Assembly: GCA_021741355.1 (NCBI GenBank)
Contig: JAIOXZ010000002.1
Location: forward strand, 1 to 64,000
Reading direction: 5' to 3'
Length of the DNA: 64,000 nt
Origin: Caulobacter sp.
GTDB taxonomy: Bacteria; Pseudomonadota; Alphaproteobacteria; Caulobacterales; Caulobacteraceae
The first letter of the stretch is position 1, and every line of letters begins with the position of its first letter. Of this stretch, positions 48,595-57,565 are shown piece by piece. The notes under the pieces were generated by a model. The model was not told the origin of the DNA and did no database searches. It saw only the letters and a list, made by a program, of their open reading frames with translations. Both the position numbers and the translations under genes were made by a program.

Positions 48595-49650
48595 ATGTCA
48601 CAGACCCTGCTCCTGCTGCCCGGCGACGGGATCGGCCCTGAAGTCATCGCGCAGGTGCGCCGCGTGGCCGGCGCCCTGACGCCGGACCTGACCCTCGACG
48701 AGCGCGACTTCGGCGGGTTCAGCTATGACCGCCACGGCGCGCCGATCACCGACGAAGCGATCGCCACGGCGCTGGCGTCCGACGCGGTGCTGATGGGCGC
48801 CGTCGGCGGGCCGAAATGGGCCGGCGTCGAGCGCTCGAAGCGTCCGGAGATGGGCCTTCTGGGCCTGCGCAAGGCGATGGACGTCTACGCCAACCTGCGC
48901 CCGGCCCTCTGTTTCGACGCCCTGGCGGACGCGTCCAGCCTGAAGCGGGAGCTGGTCGCCGGCCTCGACATCATGTTCGTCCGGGAGCTCACGGGCGGCG
49001 TCTATTTCGGCGAGCCGCGCGGTATCGAGACCCTGGCCGACGGCCAGCGTCGTGGCTTCGACACCCAAGTCTACACCACCAGCGAGATCGAGCGGGTCAG
49101 CCGCGTCGCCTTTGAACTGGCCCGTGGCCGGCGCAACAAGGTGCACTCGCTCGAGAAGTCCAACGTCATGGAAAGCGGCCTGCTGTGGCGCGAGGTGGTG
49201 ACTGACCTGCACCGGCGCGACTACGCCGACGTCCAGCTGGAGCACATGCTGGCCGACAATGCCGCGATGCAGCTGGTCCGCCAGCCGACCCAGTTCGACG
49301 TGCTGCTGACCGACAATCTGTTCGGCGACGTGTTGTCCGATGCGGCGGCGCAGCTGACCGGCTCGCTCGGCATGCTGCCCTCGGCGGCGCTGGGTGCGGC
49401 GGGCAAGCCGGGCCTGTACGAACCGATCCACGGCTCGGCCCCCGACATCGCCGGCCAGGGCGTGGCCAATCCGCTGGCCGCCGTCCTGTCGTTCGAGATG
49501 GCCCTGCGCTGGTCGCTGGGCCGGGGTGCGGAAGCCGACCGTCTGTTCGCGGCTGTGGAGGCCGCGCTCGCCGCCGGCGCCCGGACGCGGGACATCGGCG
49601 GGACGCTGTCGACGGTTGAGATGGGCGATGCGGTGCTGAGGGCGCTTTAG
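48595..49650 (+). CDS. leuB: 3-isopropylmalate dehydrogenase
   Basis: NAD-dependent third step of leucine synthesis, 351 residues. [11 protein letters not shown] at the start, [14 protein letters not shown], the metal-binding [27 protein letters not shown] and [12 protein letters not shown] are all present. It is the last gene of the leuC-VOC-leuD-ABM-leuB operon. Confidence 0.96.
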   Translation: MSQTLLLLPGDGIGPEVIAQVRRVAGALTPDLTLDERDFGGFSYDRHGAPITDEAIATALASDAVLMGAVGGPKWAGVERSKRPEMGLLGLRKAMDVYANLRPALCFDALADASSLKRELVAGLDIMFVRELTGGVYFGEPRGIETLADGQRRGFDTQVYTTSEIERVSRVAFELARGRRNKVHSLEKSNVMESGLLWREVVTDLHRRDYADVQLEHMLADNAAMQLVRQPTQFDVLLTDNLFGDVLSDAAAQLTGSLGMLPSAALGAAGKPGLYEPIHGSAPDIAGQGVANPLAAVLSFEMALRWSLGRGAEADRLFAAVEAALAAGARTRDIGGTLSTVEMGDAVLRAL

Positions 49651-49660
49651 CCGCTCTGGC

Positions 49661-49816
49661 GGCGGAGTCGTCCTGATGTCTTGATGAGCATTCTTGCTCC
49701 GGCGGGACCTTCGTCAAGGACGAGCCCGAAGGGCTCGCCGCTGCGCGGCCGCCGAAGGCGGTCCTTGACCAAGGTCGCCGTCCGGAGCGAACCATTCCAT
49801 CAAGGCCTTTAGGGCG
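49661..49816. repeat. 155-bp palindromic repeat, copy B (inverted relative to copy A)
   Basis: The reverse complement matches 40551-40704 with only scattered substitutions and a short indel in the central loop. It follows leuB by 11 nt. Confidence 0.88.
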
Positions 49817-49909
49817 CACCATCATCCGGTCTTCCCAAATCCTGTCATCTGGCCGCCGCTACGCTTCGGCCGGGATGACAGTGCAGGTCGCCATACCTAG
49901 GTTGCGTCC

Positions 49910-50638
49910 ATGACCACCGCCGACGCCGACCACGAGACCGCCGCCCGCGCCGAACTTGCCGCCTGGCGCGCCGGCGTGCTCGCCGAGCCGTCAGCCTTCG
50001 CCCGCGCCGCCAAGGGCCTGCAGACGCAGGTCAACCGGATGATCCCGGAGAAGGTCCACGCCGCCATCACTGCGGCGATTGAGCAGATGACGCGCGGCAT
50101 CCTCGCCGGCTCGGACTTCGTGACCGGCCAGCCGCTGGTCTCCGGCTCGCTGAGGGAGCGGGAACTGCGCGTGCGCAAGGCCATCGCCGGCTATCGCAAC
50201 GTCGCGACCGCCGAGGGCGGCGTCGCCGGCGCGGGCGGCTTCCTGCTGGCGGCGGCCGACTTTCCGGCCCTGGTCGCGATCAAGATCAAGCTGCTGTTCG
50301 AGATCGCCACCTTGTATGGCCACGACGCCGGCGACTGGCGCGAGCGGCTCTACATCCTGTCGATCTTCCAGCTGGCCTTCTCCAGCGCCGACCACCGCAA
50401 GGCCGTCTATCTGGCAATGACCGAAGGCCAGCCGCCCGCCTCGCCGGAGGACTTCGACTGGCGCCGGTTCCAGCAGGAATACCGCGACTACATCGACCTG
50501 GCGAAGCTGGCCCAGATGCTGCCCGTCATCGGCGCGCCGGTCGGGGCGATCGTAAACTACCGCCTGATCGAACAACTGGGCGAGACGGCGATGAATGCCT
50601 ATCGGGTGCGGTGGTTCAGGGACCGACGGGCAGGCTGA
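49910..50638 (+). CDS. EcsC family protein
   Basis: A 242-residue protein with the EcsC pattern: a glycine-rich membrane-associated stretch (EGGVAGAGGFLLAAADFPALVAIKIKLLFEIATLYGHD) and a closing LPVIGAPVGAIVNYRLIEQLGETAMNAYR. In Bacillus EcsC is linked to an ABC exporter; here there is no such neighbour and function is unknown. Its 3' end overlaps the convergent ArsR gene by 23 bp. Confidence 0.87.
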   Translation: MTTADADHETAARAELAAWRAGVLAEPSAFARAAKGLQTQVNRMIPEKVHAAITAAIEQMTRGILAGSDFVTGQPLVSGSLRERELRVRKAIAGYRNVATAEGGVAGAGGFLLAAADFPALVAIKIKLLFEIATLYGHDAGDWRERLYILSIFQLAFSSADHRKAVYLAMTEGQPPASPEDFDWRRFQQEYRDYIDLAKLAQMLPVIGAPVGAIVNYRLIEQLGETAMNAYRVRWFRDRRAG

Positions 50639-51299
50639 ACACCTCGGCGAACTTCCGCTCGCCCGTCTCGGTGAAGGCGACCACCCGCTGGCCCTCGATC
50701 CGCCGGGCCCAGCCCAGGGCGTAGAGCCGGTCCAGCACCGCCGCCCCCAGCGATCCGGCCAGATGGCTGCGCCGGACACTCCAGTCGAGACAGGCCTTGC
50801 ACAATGGCCGGCGGCCCGCGCGCAGAGACGCCAGGTCGACGCCCAGGGCGGTGAAGAAGGCCTCACCGTACGGCGTCGGCTGAAGGTCCCCATCGAGCTG
50901 ACCGTTGGCGGTCAGGCTCTCGAGCATGGCGACCCCGAGGTCGCCGGCCAGATGGTCGTAGCAGACCCGGGCGTGGCGCAGGGCGGGCTCCTTCGGGCCG
51001 GGCCGGGTGCGGGCGTGACCCGTGCGGGCGGCGAGGCCCATCAGTCCCTCAAGCACCGCGGCCACGTCATCGCCGGAGAGCGCGAAATAGCTGTGCCGCC
51101 CCTGTTTGCGGCCGACCACCAGCCCGCCCTTCTCGAGCCGCGACAGATGCGAGCTGGCCGTCTGGGGCGTGACCCCCGCCTCCCGCGCCAGTTCGCCGGC
51201 GGTCAGGGCCTGACCTGCCATCAGGGCGGTCAGCATGTTGGCGCGGGCCGGGTCTCCCAGCAGGGCGGCGACCAGGGCGATGTCAGGTCCTACCTTCAT
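50616..51299 (-). CDS. ArsR-type winged-helix transcriptional regulator
   Basis: A 227-residue regulator. The ArsR HTH is at about 1-90 ([54 protein letters not shown]). A second region with CKACLDW near residue 176 could bind metal. The ATG at 51299 is used; the frame extends to 51380 through the promoter. Paired sites upstream and the divergent NIPSNAP-ABM operon suggest local control. Confidence 0.88.
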   Translation of the reverse strand: MKVGPDIALVAALLGDPARANMLTALMAGQALTAGELAREAGVTPQTASSHLSRLEKGGLVVGRKQGRHSYFALSGDDVAAVLEGLMGLAARTGHARTRPGPKEPALRHARVCYDHLAGDLGVAMLESLTANGQLDGDLQPTPYGEAFFTALGVDLASLRAGRRPLCKACLDWSVRRSHLAGSLGAAVLDRLYALGWARRIEGQRVVAFTETGERKFAEVFSLPVGP

Positions 51300-51301
51300 G
51301 C

Positions 51302-51360
51302 TTCGACCTTCACCGAAACATTGGCGCGACGCAAGCGCATACAGTTCGATATTCACCGAA
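51302..51360. promoter_or_regulatory. Paired 16-bp sites between divergent arsR-type gene and NIPSNAP operon
   Basis: TTCGACCTTCACCGAA (51302-51317) and TTCGATATTCACCGAA (51345-51360) match at 13 of 16 positions, 43 bp apart, and each has TTCG/CGAA ends. They are in the 79-bp gap and are the best candidate operators of the ArsR-type regulator. Confidence 0.6.
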
Positions 51361-51378
51361 CCATACCGGAGCCCTTGC

Positions 51379-51687
51379 ATGGCCGTCGTTTGCTTTATCC
51401 GCTACGTCATCGACCCGTTTCAGCGCGACGCCTTCGAGGCCTATGCGCGCAACTGGCTGTCCATCATTCCGGCCTGCGGCGGGAACCTGATCGGCTATTT
51501 CCTGCCGCACGAGGGAACCGACAACATCGCCCACGCCCTGATCGGGTTCGACAGCCTGGCCGCCTATGAGGTCTATCGCGCCCGGTTAAGGGCCGATCCG
51601 GCGGGGGCGGCCAACTTCCGCATGGCGCAGGAGAAGCGTTTCATCCTCAGCGAGGAGCGGACCTTCCTGCGGCCGGTGACGCCGTGA
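51379..51687 (+). CDS. NIPSNAP family protein
   Basis: A 102-residue dimeric alpha/beta-barrel protein: [41 protein letters not shown] and [18 protein letters not shown] are the NIPSNAP pattern. Function unknown. It overlaps the next gene by 4 bp; the ATG at 51379 lies just after the candidate operators. Confidence 0.85.
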   Translation: MAVVCFIRYVIDPFQRDAFEAYARNWLSIIPACGGNLIGYFLPHEGTDNIAHALIGFDSLAAYEVYRARLRADPAGAANFRMAQEKRFILSEERTFLRPVTP

Positions 51688-52064
51688 TTGCGGTGATCTT
51701 CGAGGTCCTGCCGAAGCCGGGTCAGCGCGAGGACTACCTGGCGACGGCGGCCCGGTTGCGACCCCTGCTCGACGACATCGACGGCTTCCTGTCGATCGAG
51801 CGGTTCGAGAGCCTGACCCAACCGGGCAAGGTGCTGTCGTTGTCCTTCTGGCGGGATGAGGCGGCGGTGGCTGAGTGGCGCAGGCTCGACGAGCATCGCG
51901 CCGCCCAGGCGGCCGGGCGGCGGCGGATTTTCGAGGACTACCGGTTGCGGATCGCGGGGGTGATCAGGGATTACGGGATGTTCGAGCGGGATGAGGCGCC
52001 TGCGGATTCGGAAGGGATCCTGCGTGGTTCGAGACGCTCGCTTGAGGCTCGCTCCTCACCATGA
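51684..52064 (+). CDS. ABM-domain protein with repeat-derived C-terminus
   Basis: Residues 1-108 are an antibiotic-biosynthesis-monooxygenase fold ([54 protein letters not shown], a conserved EHRAAQ). The last 15 residues ([14 protein letters not shown]) are encoded by the TGCGT..TTCGA repeat at 52021, so the original stop was probably lost when the element arrived. Starts with GTG and is coupled to the NIPSNAP gene. Confidence 0.85.
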   Translation: MIAVIFEVLPKPGQREDYLATAARLRPLLDDIDGFLSIERFESLTQPGKVLSLSFWRDEAAVAEWRRLDEHRAAQAAGRRRIFEDYRLRIAGVIRDYGMFERDEAPADSEGILRGSRRSLEARSSP

Positions 52065-52130
52065 CGAACAGGGGGCAAGTGGTCGTCATCCTGAGGAGCG
52101 ATCCCTCAGGATCGCGTCTCGAAGGACGCA
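52021..52130. repeat. TGCGT..TTCGAGACGC intergenic repeat, copy 3
   Basis: Close relative of 7716-7834: TGCGTGGTTCGAGACGC at the left, GCGTCTCGAAGGACGCA at the right, inner GATCCCTCAGGATCG. The left side lies inside the ABM gene; the right edge is 1 nt from the thioesterase stop. Confidence 0.88.
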
Positions 52131-52131
52131 C

Positions 52132-52521
52132 TCACCCCTCCAGGGTCATCTGGGTCTGCGTAATCAGCGCCACCAGCCGACCGCCCTCGCCCTCCAGGCG
52201 GGTCTGCCAGACGCTTGAGCGGCGACCGATATGCAGCGGGGTCGAGACCCCCGTCACCGTGGTCCCGTCCTTTGCCCCGCCGATGAAGTTGGTCTTGCTC
52301 TCCAGCGTGGTGGTGCGCACGCCCGGGGCGATGTTGAGGAAGGCGCCCACCGCTCCCAGGCTGTCGGCGAAGGCCATCATCGCCCCGCCGTGCAGGATGC
52401 CGCCGGCCGTGCACAGGTCCTCGCGGACAAGCAGGCGGCCTTCCACCCGGTCCTTGTCGGCGGCGGTGATCTCCACCCCCATCAGTTTTGCGAACGGCAG
52501 GAGGGAAATATCAAAGGCCAT
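52132..52521 (-). CDS. PaaI family (hotdog) thioesterase
   Basis: A 129-residue single-hotdog protein; GGILHGGAMMAFADSLGAVGAF carries the active-site region, followed by ESKTNFIGGAKDGTTV. The ATG at 52521 is used; the frame extends to 52557. Likely hydrolyses aryl- or acyl-CoA; substrate unknown. Confidence 0.9.
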   Translation of the reverse strand: MAFDISLLPFAKLMGVEITAADKDRVEGRLLVREDLCTAGGILHGGAMMAFADSLGAVGAFLNIAPGVRTTTLESKTNFIGGAKDGTTVTGVSTPLHIGRRSSVWQTRLEGEGGRLVALITQTQMTLEG

Positions 52522-52688
52522 GGCGGGTGATCCCTGGAGGCGACGGTCCGCCACCATGCCAGGGATCGTCGCGCCGGACGATGACCTGCGGGGTTATCGT
52601 TCGCTGTCCATGTCGCGACCCGGCGGCACATGCGGTAACCTCCTGCCGGCCGCGACCGGTTCATGGTCACGGACTGAAGGACATCCGG

Positions 52689-52901
52689 ATGACCGAACCC
52701 GACGCTACAGACCCCGCTCCGCCGCCGCCGCCGACGCCGCCCGCCTTCATGGGGCCAGCGGGCATCGCCCTGATGGTCGCCGGCCTCGGCCTGATGATCG
52801 CCGGCCAGGGTGTGCTGCGCATGCCCGCGATGGCCTACGCCGGACTGGCGATCCTCGCGGTGGGCGTCGCCCTGGGCGTGATCAGCCAACGAGGAAAATG
52901 A
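52689..52901 (+). CDS. Small membrane protein (70 aa)
   Basis: A Pro-rich N-terminus (APPPPPTPP) then two hydrophobic helices (about 20-40 and 47-65). No family recognised. It overlaps the start of the next gene (ATGATGA junction), so the two are co-translated. Confidence 0.6.
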   Translation: MTEPDATDPAPPPPPTPPAFMGPAGIALMVAGLGLMIAGQGVLRMPAMAYAGLAILAVGVALGVISQRGK

Positions 52902-53446
52902 TGAAGCCCGCCGCCCTTCTGCTGACCGGCCTGCTGCTCACGGCAGGATCGGCCGCCGCCCAGACGCCGTCGCCGTCGCCGGCCCCTCCTCCGCCGGCCT
53001 GCGCCGCGCCGGAGCATCGGCAGTTCGACTTCTGGGTCGGGCGCTGGGACGTCTATCCCACCGGGTCTGACAAACAGGTCGCGCGCAGTCTGATCGAACG
53101 GCTCTACGCGGGTTGCGCGATCCGCGAGAACTGGATGCCGCTGTCCGGCGGCGGCGGCGGCAGTCTCAGCAACTATGTCATCGGGGAGTCAGGCTGGCGC
53201 CAGACCTGGCTGGACTCCAGCGGCAGCCGTGTCGAGTTCACCGGCGGCTGGACCGGCCAGGCGATGGTCCTCACCGGCGAATGGGTCGGCGCGGTAACGC
53301 CCGGCCAGCCGGCGCGGGTGCGGATGACCTACACGCGCGGCGAAGACGGGACCGTCCGCCAGTTCGGCGAGGCGTCGCAGGATGGCGGAAAGACCTGGGC
53401 GGCGAACTTCGACTTCACCTACCGGCCCGCCAAGGCCGCGCCATGA
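52898..53446 (+). CDS. Hypothetical secreted protein (DUF1579-like)
   Basis: A 182-residue exported protein. Signal peptide about 1-22 (ends SAAAQ). The mature domain begins HRQFDFWVGRWDVYPTG, a motif shared by many secreted beta-barrel-like proteins of unknown function, with ENWMPLSGGGGGS and tryptophans in later strands. The ATG at 52898 follows GAGG; an alternative ATG is at 52901. Confidence 0.7.
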   Translation: MMKPAALLLTGLLLTAGSAAAQTPSPSPAPPPPACAAPEHRQFDFWVGRWDVYPTGSDKQVARSLIERLYAGCAIRENWMPLSGGGGGSLSNYVIGESGWRQTWLDSSGSRVEFTGGWTGQAMVLTGEWVGAVTPGQPARVRMTYTRGEDGTVRQFGEASQDGGKTWAANFDFTYRPAKAAP

Positions 53447-53607
53447 GAGAACGCCGCCTGCTTGCGTCGTCGTGCAGAACCGGTGCGGACGCCGTGGAGA
53501 AGCCGACCCGAAAGGGGGCCTGAAGACGGCGCCAGCTTTCCTTGCCTTGCCACGCAAGCGCCGGAGGCGTAACCGTCCGCGCTCATTCAGATATGGGAGA
53601 GACGTCG

Positions 53608-54645
53608 ATGGGATACCGCGTCGCCGTTGTTGGCGCCACGGGCAACGTGGGCCGTGAAATGTTCAACATCCTCGAGGAAGTGAACTTCCCCGTGGACAAG
53701 ATTCACGCGATCGCCAGCCGCAAGTCCATCGGTGTCGAAGTGTCCTTCGGCGAGAAGATTCTCAAGTGCGAGGATCTGGCCCAGTTCGACTTCTCGACCG
53801 TCGACATCGTGCTGATGAGCGCGGGCGGCGACGTGTCGAAGGAATGGTCGGAAAAGATCGGCAAGGCCGGCGCGATCGTGATCGACAACAGCTCGGCCTG
53901 GCGCATGGACCCGGACGTGCCGCTGGTGATCCCCGAGGTGAACCCCGACGCGGTCGAGGGCTTCGGCAAGAAGAACATCATCGCCAACCCCAACTGCACG
54001 ACCATGGGCCTGCTGGTAGCGCTGAAGCCGCTGCATGACCGGGCGAAGATCAAGCGCGTCGTCGTCTCGACCTACCAGTCGGTGTCCGGCAGCGGCAAGG
54101 CGGGCATGGACGAGCTGTGGGAGCAGACCAAGGGCGTCTTTGTCCTGGGCGCGCCCGAACCGAAGAAATACCCCAAACAGATCGCCTTCAACGTGATCCC
54201 GCAGTGCGATTCCTTCATCGACGACGAGTCGGGAGAGACGAAGGAAGAGCGCAAGATGCCCAACGAGACGCACAAGATCCTCGATCCGGCGATCAAGGTC
54301 AGCGTCACCTGCGTGCGCGTGCCGGTGTTCGTCGGCCACAGCCTGTCGGTCAACGTCGAGTTCGAGAGCGCCCTGAGCGACGACGAGGCCCGCGAAATCC
54401 TGCGCGAAGCGCCCGGTCTGGTGGTGATCGACAAGCGCGAGGACGGCGGCTACGCGACGGCCAAGGACATCCAGGGCGAGTTCCCGGTCTATGTCAGCCG
54501 TATCCGCAACGATTCGACGCTCGAGCATGGCCTGTCCCTGTGGGTGGTCTCCGACAACCTGCGCAAGGGCGCGGCGCTCAACGCCGTGCAGATCGCCCAG
54601 CTGCTTCACGACCGCGGCCTGATCAAGCAGACTGCCCTGGCCTGA
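53608..54645 (+). CDS. asd: Aspartate-semialdehyde dehydrogenase
   Basis: Converts aspartyl phosphate to the semialdehyde for lysine/DAP, threonine and methionine; 345 residues. GATGNVG binds NADP (9-15), the nucleophile is Cys130 in NPNCTTMG, and VSTYQSVSGSGKAGMDEL follows. The ATG at 53608 follows GGGAGAGACG. REP doublet 4 begins 8 nt after the stop. Confidence 0.96.
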   Translation: MGYRVAVVGATGNVGREMFNILEEVNFPVDKIHAIASRKSIGVEVSFGEKILKCEDLAQFDFSTVDIVLMSAGGDVSKEWSEKIGKAGAIVIDNSSAWRMDPDVPLVIPEVNPDAVEGFGKKNIIANPNCTTMGLLVALKPLHDRAKIKRVVVSTYQSVSGSGKAGMDELWEQTKGVFVLGAPEPKKYPKQIAFNVIPQCDSFIDDESGETKEERKMPNETHKILDPAIKVSVTCVRVPVFVGHSLSVNVEFESALSDDEAREILREAPGLVVIDKREDGGYATAKDIQGEFPVYVSRIRNDSTLEHGLSLWVVSDNLRKGAALNAVQIAQLLHDRGLIKQTALA

Positions 54646-54653
54646 CAAGCCTT

Positions 54654-54730
54654 GGGGACATGTACCGTAGGTACGTGTCCCCCAAACCCGCCGCTCGATT
54701 AGGGGACACGTACCTGCGGTACAGGTCCCC
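54654..54730. repeat. REP doublet, copy 4 (GGGGACA family)
   Basis: Arms at 54654-54682 and 54702-54730, the second with ACAGGTCCCC in place of ACATGTCCCC. Lies between asd and rarD. Confidence 0.9.
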
Positions 54731-54742
54731 GGAGACGCCCAC

Positions 54743-55654
54743 ATGCCGCCGGCGAAGGATGAAGGCCGCGCCGCCCTGATCGCCGGACTGGGCTGCTACA
54801 CGATGTGGGGCCTGTTCCCGATCTATATGCACGCACTCGGCGCGGCCGGGGTCTCGCCGCTGGAGATCACCGCCGAGCGGACCGCCTGGGCGTTGCTGTG
54901 GGCCGCCGCCCTGGTGCTGGCGGCGCGCAAGACGACCGAGCTGAAGCGGGTCCTGAGCGAGCCCCGGACCCTGGGCCTGCTGCTGGGGTCTTCCCTGCTG
55001 ATCGGGATCAACTGGCTGCTCTATGTGATCGCCGTGAATAGCGGCAGGACCCTGGAAGCCAGTCTCGGCTATTACATCAACCCGCTGATGAACATGGCGG
55101 CCGGCGCGCTGTTCTTCCGCGAGCGGCTCGACCGGATCGGGCTCGCCGCCATCGCCCTGGCCGCGATCGGGGTGGCGGTCCAGACCGCGGCGGTCGGCCA
55201 TCCGCCGTTGCTGTCGCTCGGCCTGGCCGTCAGCTTCTGCGGCTACGGCCTGATCCGCAAACAGGTCAACGCGGACGCCCAGACCGGCCTGTTCGTCGAG
55301 ACCGCCATCCTCGCCGTTCCAGCCATCGCCTATGTCGTCTGGCTGCAGAAGACCGGCGTGGGGCATTTCGGCGACGGTGTCTGGACCACGATCCTGCTGC
55401 TCTGCGCCGGACCGCTGACGGTCGCGCCGCTGGCGCTGTTCGCCTGGGCCGCGCGGCGCATGCCGCTCGTGGCGCTGGGCTTCCTGCAGTTCATCGCGCC
55501 GACGCTGCAGTTCTTCGTCGGGGTCGCCTCCGGCGAGGCGTTCACGCCGATGCGGGCGCTGGCGTTCGGCTTCATCTGGATCGGCGCGGCGGTGTTCGCG
55601 TTCGGCGCCTGGATCCGGTACCGGCGGCTCGCGGCGCACACCGTCCTTGGCTAG
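54743..55654 (+). CDS. rarD: EamA/RarD family transporter
   Basis: A 303-residue inner-membrane protein with ten predicted helices in two EamA repeats. GLGCYTMWGLFPIYMHAL, GINWLLYVIAVNSGRTLEASLGYYINPLMN and GFLQFIAPTLQFFVGV fit RarD. Substrate unknown. The first arm of the message would carry the REP doublet. Confidence 0.9.
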   Translation: MPPAKDEGRAALIAGLGCYTMWGLFPIYMHALGAAGVSPLEITAERTAWALLWAAALVLAARKTTELKRVLSEPRTLGLLLGSSLLIGINWLLYVIAVNSGRTLEASLGYYINPLMNMAAGALFFRERLDRIGLAAIALAAIGVAVQTAAVGHPPLLSLGLAVSFCGYGLIRKQVNADAQTGLFVETAILAVPAIAYVVWLQKTGVGHFGDGVWTTILLLCAGPLTVAPLALFAWAARRMPLVALGFLQFIAPTLQFFVGVASGEAFTPMRALAFGFIWIGAAVFAFGAWIRYRRLAAHTVLG

Positions 55655-55664
55655 GCTCGGCGCC

Positions 55665-56165
55665 ATGACAGATCAGCCGCCCGGTTTCGCCCCCGAGTAC
55701 TTCAACAGCCTTTCCGGTGGGCAGGAGACGCCCACCAACGGGGCCTATGGCCTGGCGCTCGATTTCGACAGCACCGCCCGGTGCGACCCGGACTGGATCA
55801 TCGAAAGCGCCGCCGACCGGCCCTTGCGCCTGACACAGATCGACTGTTCGCGTGACGGCGCGCGGGTCGCCTTCCAAAGCTTGGACGTGAGTGGTGTGAT
55901 CACCCTGACGCCCCATGCGTCCGGCTGGGTGAAGGTCGCCGCCGAGATCGACGGCCGGCCGGTCTTCACCGCCTTCGCCGAGCAGGTCTGGGAGGAGTAC
56001 GAGCTCTATCCCGCCGGCAGGCCGCAAAGGGTCGTGGAAGAGGACGCGCCGGGCAGGATCGGCAAGCGGCGCAGCTGGATCTCGCTGTCGGCCGCGGCCT
56101 GGCCGCAACTGGCGCCTCTGGCCACCGAGGGCGGCTGGGTGCTGGCCAGGCGGGCAGAGGACTGA
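55665..56165 (+). CDS. Hypothetical protein (166 aa)
   Basis: A soluble protein of no recognised family; a beta-rich centre (ITLTPHASGWVKVAAEIDGRPVFTAFAEQVWEEYELY) and an acidic N-terminus. The ATG at 55665 is used in place of the TTG at 55647. It starts 10 nt after rarD and is probably co-transcribed. Confidence 0.6.
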   Translation: MTDQPPGFAPEYFNSLSGGQETPTNGAYGLALDFDSTARCDPDWIIESAADRPLRLTQIDCSRDGARVAFQSLDVSGVITLTPHASGWVKVAAEIDGRPVFTAFAEQVWEEYELYPAGRPQRVVEEDAPGRIGKRRSWISLSAAAWPQLAPLATEGGWVLARRAED

Positions 56166-56217
56166 AGGTCCAGGCCGAGGTTGGCGATGAGCCGGGACCG
56201 GATATGGTCGGGGCGTG

Positions 56218-57483
56218 ATGACACGACGCACAGTCCTGGCCAGCGGCGCGGCGACGGCGATGACCGCCGGAGCGCCTGATCCGCTCGCGTCCCTGCTGGA
56301 CGGCGGCGGCGACCCGGGCTTCGCGGTACCGGCCTGGGCGGCGACCGGCGCCGGCTTCAGCCGCGCGGCCGGCCTGGCCAACTTCGCCGTCGGCCGGGCC
56401 ATGACACCGGAGTCGCCGGTGCGGGTCGCCTCGATCTCGAAGCTGGTGGCGACGCTGGCCTTCATGACCCTGGTCGAGACGGACCGGGTGGGACTCGACG
56501 ACGATGTCGGCGACATCCTGGGTTTCACCCTGCGCCATCCGCACTTCCCGAAGGAACGCATCAACCCCCGCCGGCTGCTGTCGCACACCAGCGGCCTGCG
56601 CGACGGACCGAGCTACCCCGTCGCGTTCGGCGGACCGCTGAGCGCCGCGCTGATCCCCGGCGGCCCCCAGTGGGACGACGGCGCCTGGTTCGGACCGGCG
56701 AACGAGCCGCCCGGCGACTGGTTCGCCTACTGCAATACCGGCTTCGCCGTGCTGGCGCAGGTCATGGAAACGGTCAGCGACGCGCGGTTCGACCAGTTGA
56801 TGGCCCGACAGCTGTTTGCGCCACTCGGTCTCGACGCCGGCTACAACTGGAACGGCGTCAGTGACGCGAAGCGAGCCCGGGCCGCCGCGCTCTATCGCAA
56901 GGCGCCCTCGGATGACGGTCCGTACGATCCCGCCGGCCCCTGGATCGCGCAGATCGACGAGGTCGTGCCCGGCGCGCCCGCCGTCACCCACGCCCGTGCG
57001 CCGGAAGCGGCTGATCGTCCGCTGGACAGCTACCGGCCGGGGGAGAACGGCTTTGTCTTCTCGCCTCAGGGCGGGCTGCGGGCGAGCGTCCGTGATCTGG
57101 GGGTCATCGCGGCGCTGGTCGCGGGTCAAGACGGGACGCTGCTGTCCGCCGCGTCCATCGCGCTGATTTCGGAGCCGGTCTGGCGGTTGGACGCCAGGCG
57201 GCCGAACGGCGACGGTTATGGCGGGGCGATCCGCGCCTATGGCCTGGGCTGCCAGACTCTGACGGGCGTGGACGGCGACAACCTGTTCGACGGCTGCGAC
57301 GGCTGGATCGGCCATGCGGGGGACGCCTATGGCCTGACGTCGGGCTTGTGGCTTGATCCGACGACCGGCCGGACCATGAGCTATGTGATCACCGGGGAGT
57401 CACGGCCGCTGAAGGCCAATCGCGGACGCTCAGCGTTCACGCGCCAGGAGGAGTTGCTGGCGGGGGTGATGTCGCGGGGCTGA
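56218..57483 (+). CDS. Beta-lactamase-fold serine hydrolase (exported)
   Basis: A 421-residue penicillin-binding-like hydrolase. A Tat-like leader (MTRRTVLASGAATAMTAG) begins the protein; SxxK is SISK (Ser72-Lys75), YxN is YCN (Tyr171-Asn173), and HAG in GHAGDAYG replaces the KTG box. Substrate unknown: an esterase, peptidase or beta-lactamase activity is possible. GTG 3 nt upstream is an alternative start. Confidence 0.85.
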   Translation: MTRRTVLASGAATAMTAGAPDPLASLLDGGGDPGFAVPAWAATGAGFSRAAGLANFAVGRAMTPESPVRVASISKLVATLAFMTLVETDRVGLDDDVGDILGFTLRHPHFPKERINPRRLLSHTSGLRDGPSYPVAFGGPLSAALIPGGPQWDDGAWFGPANEPPGDWFAYCNTGFAVLAQVMETVSDARFDQLMARQLFAPLGLDAGYNWNGVSDAKRARAAALYRKAPSDDGPYDPAGPWIAQIDEVVPGAPAVTHARAPEAADRPLDSYRPGENGFVFSPQGGLRASVRDLGVIAALVAGQDGTLLSAASIALISEPVWRLDARRPNGDGYGGAIRAYGLGCQTLTGVDGDNLFDGCDGWIGHAGDAYGLTSGLWLDPTTGRTMSYVITGESRPLKANRGRSAFTRQEELLAGVMSRG

Positions 57484-57484
57484 A

Positions 57485-57563
57485 GGGGACATGTACCGAA
57501 GGTACGTGTCCCCCAATCGAGGGCCACGGGCTTAGGGGACACGTACCTGCGGTACATGTCCCC
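57485..57563. repeat. REP doublet, copy 5 (GGGGACA family)
   Basis: Arms at 57485-57513 and 57535-57563. It occupies nearly all of the gap between two convergent hydrolase genes (1 nt and 2 nt from the stops). Confidence 0.9.
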
Positions 57564-57565
57564 GC

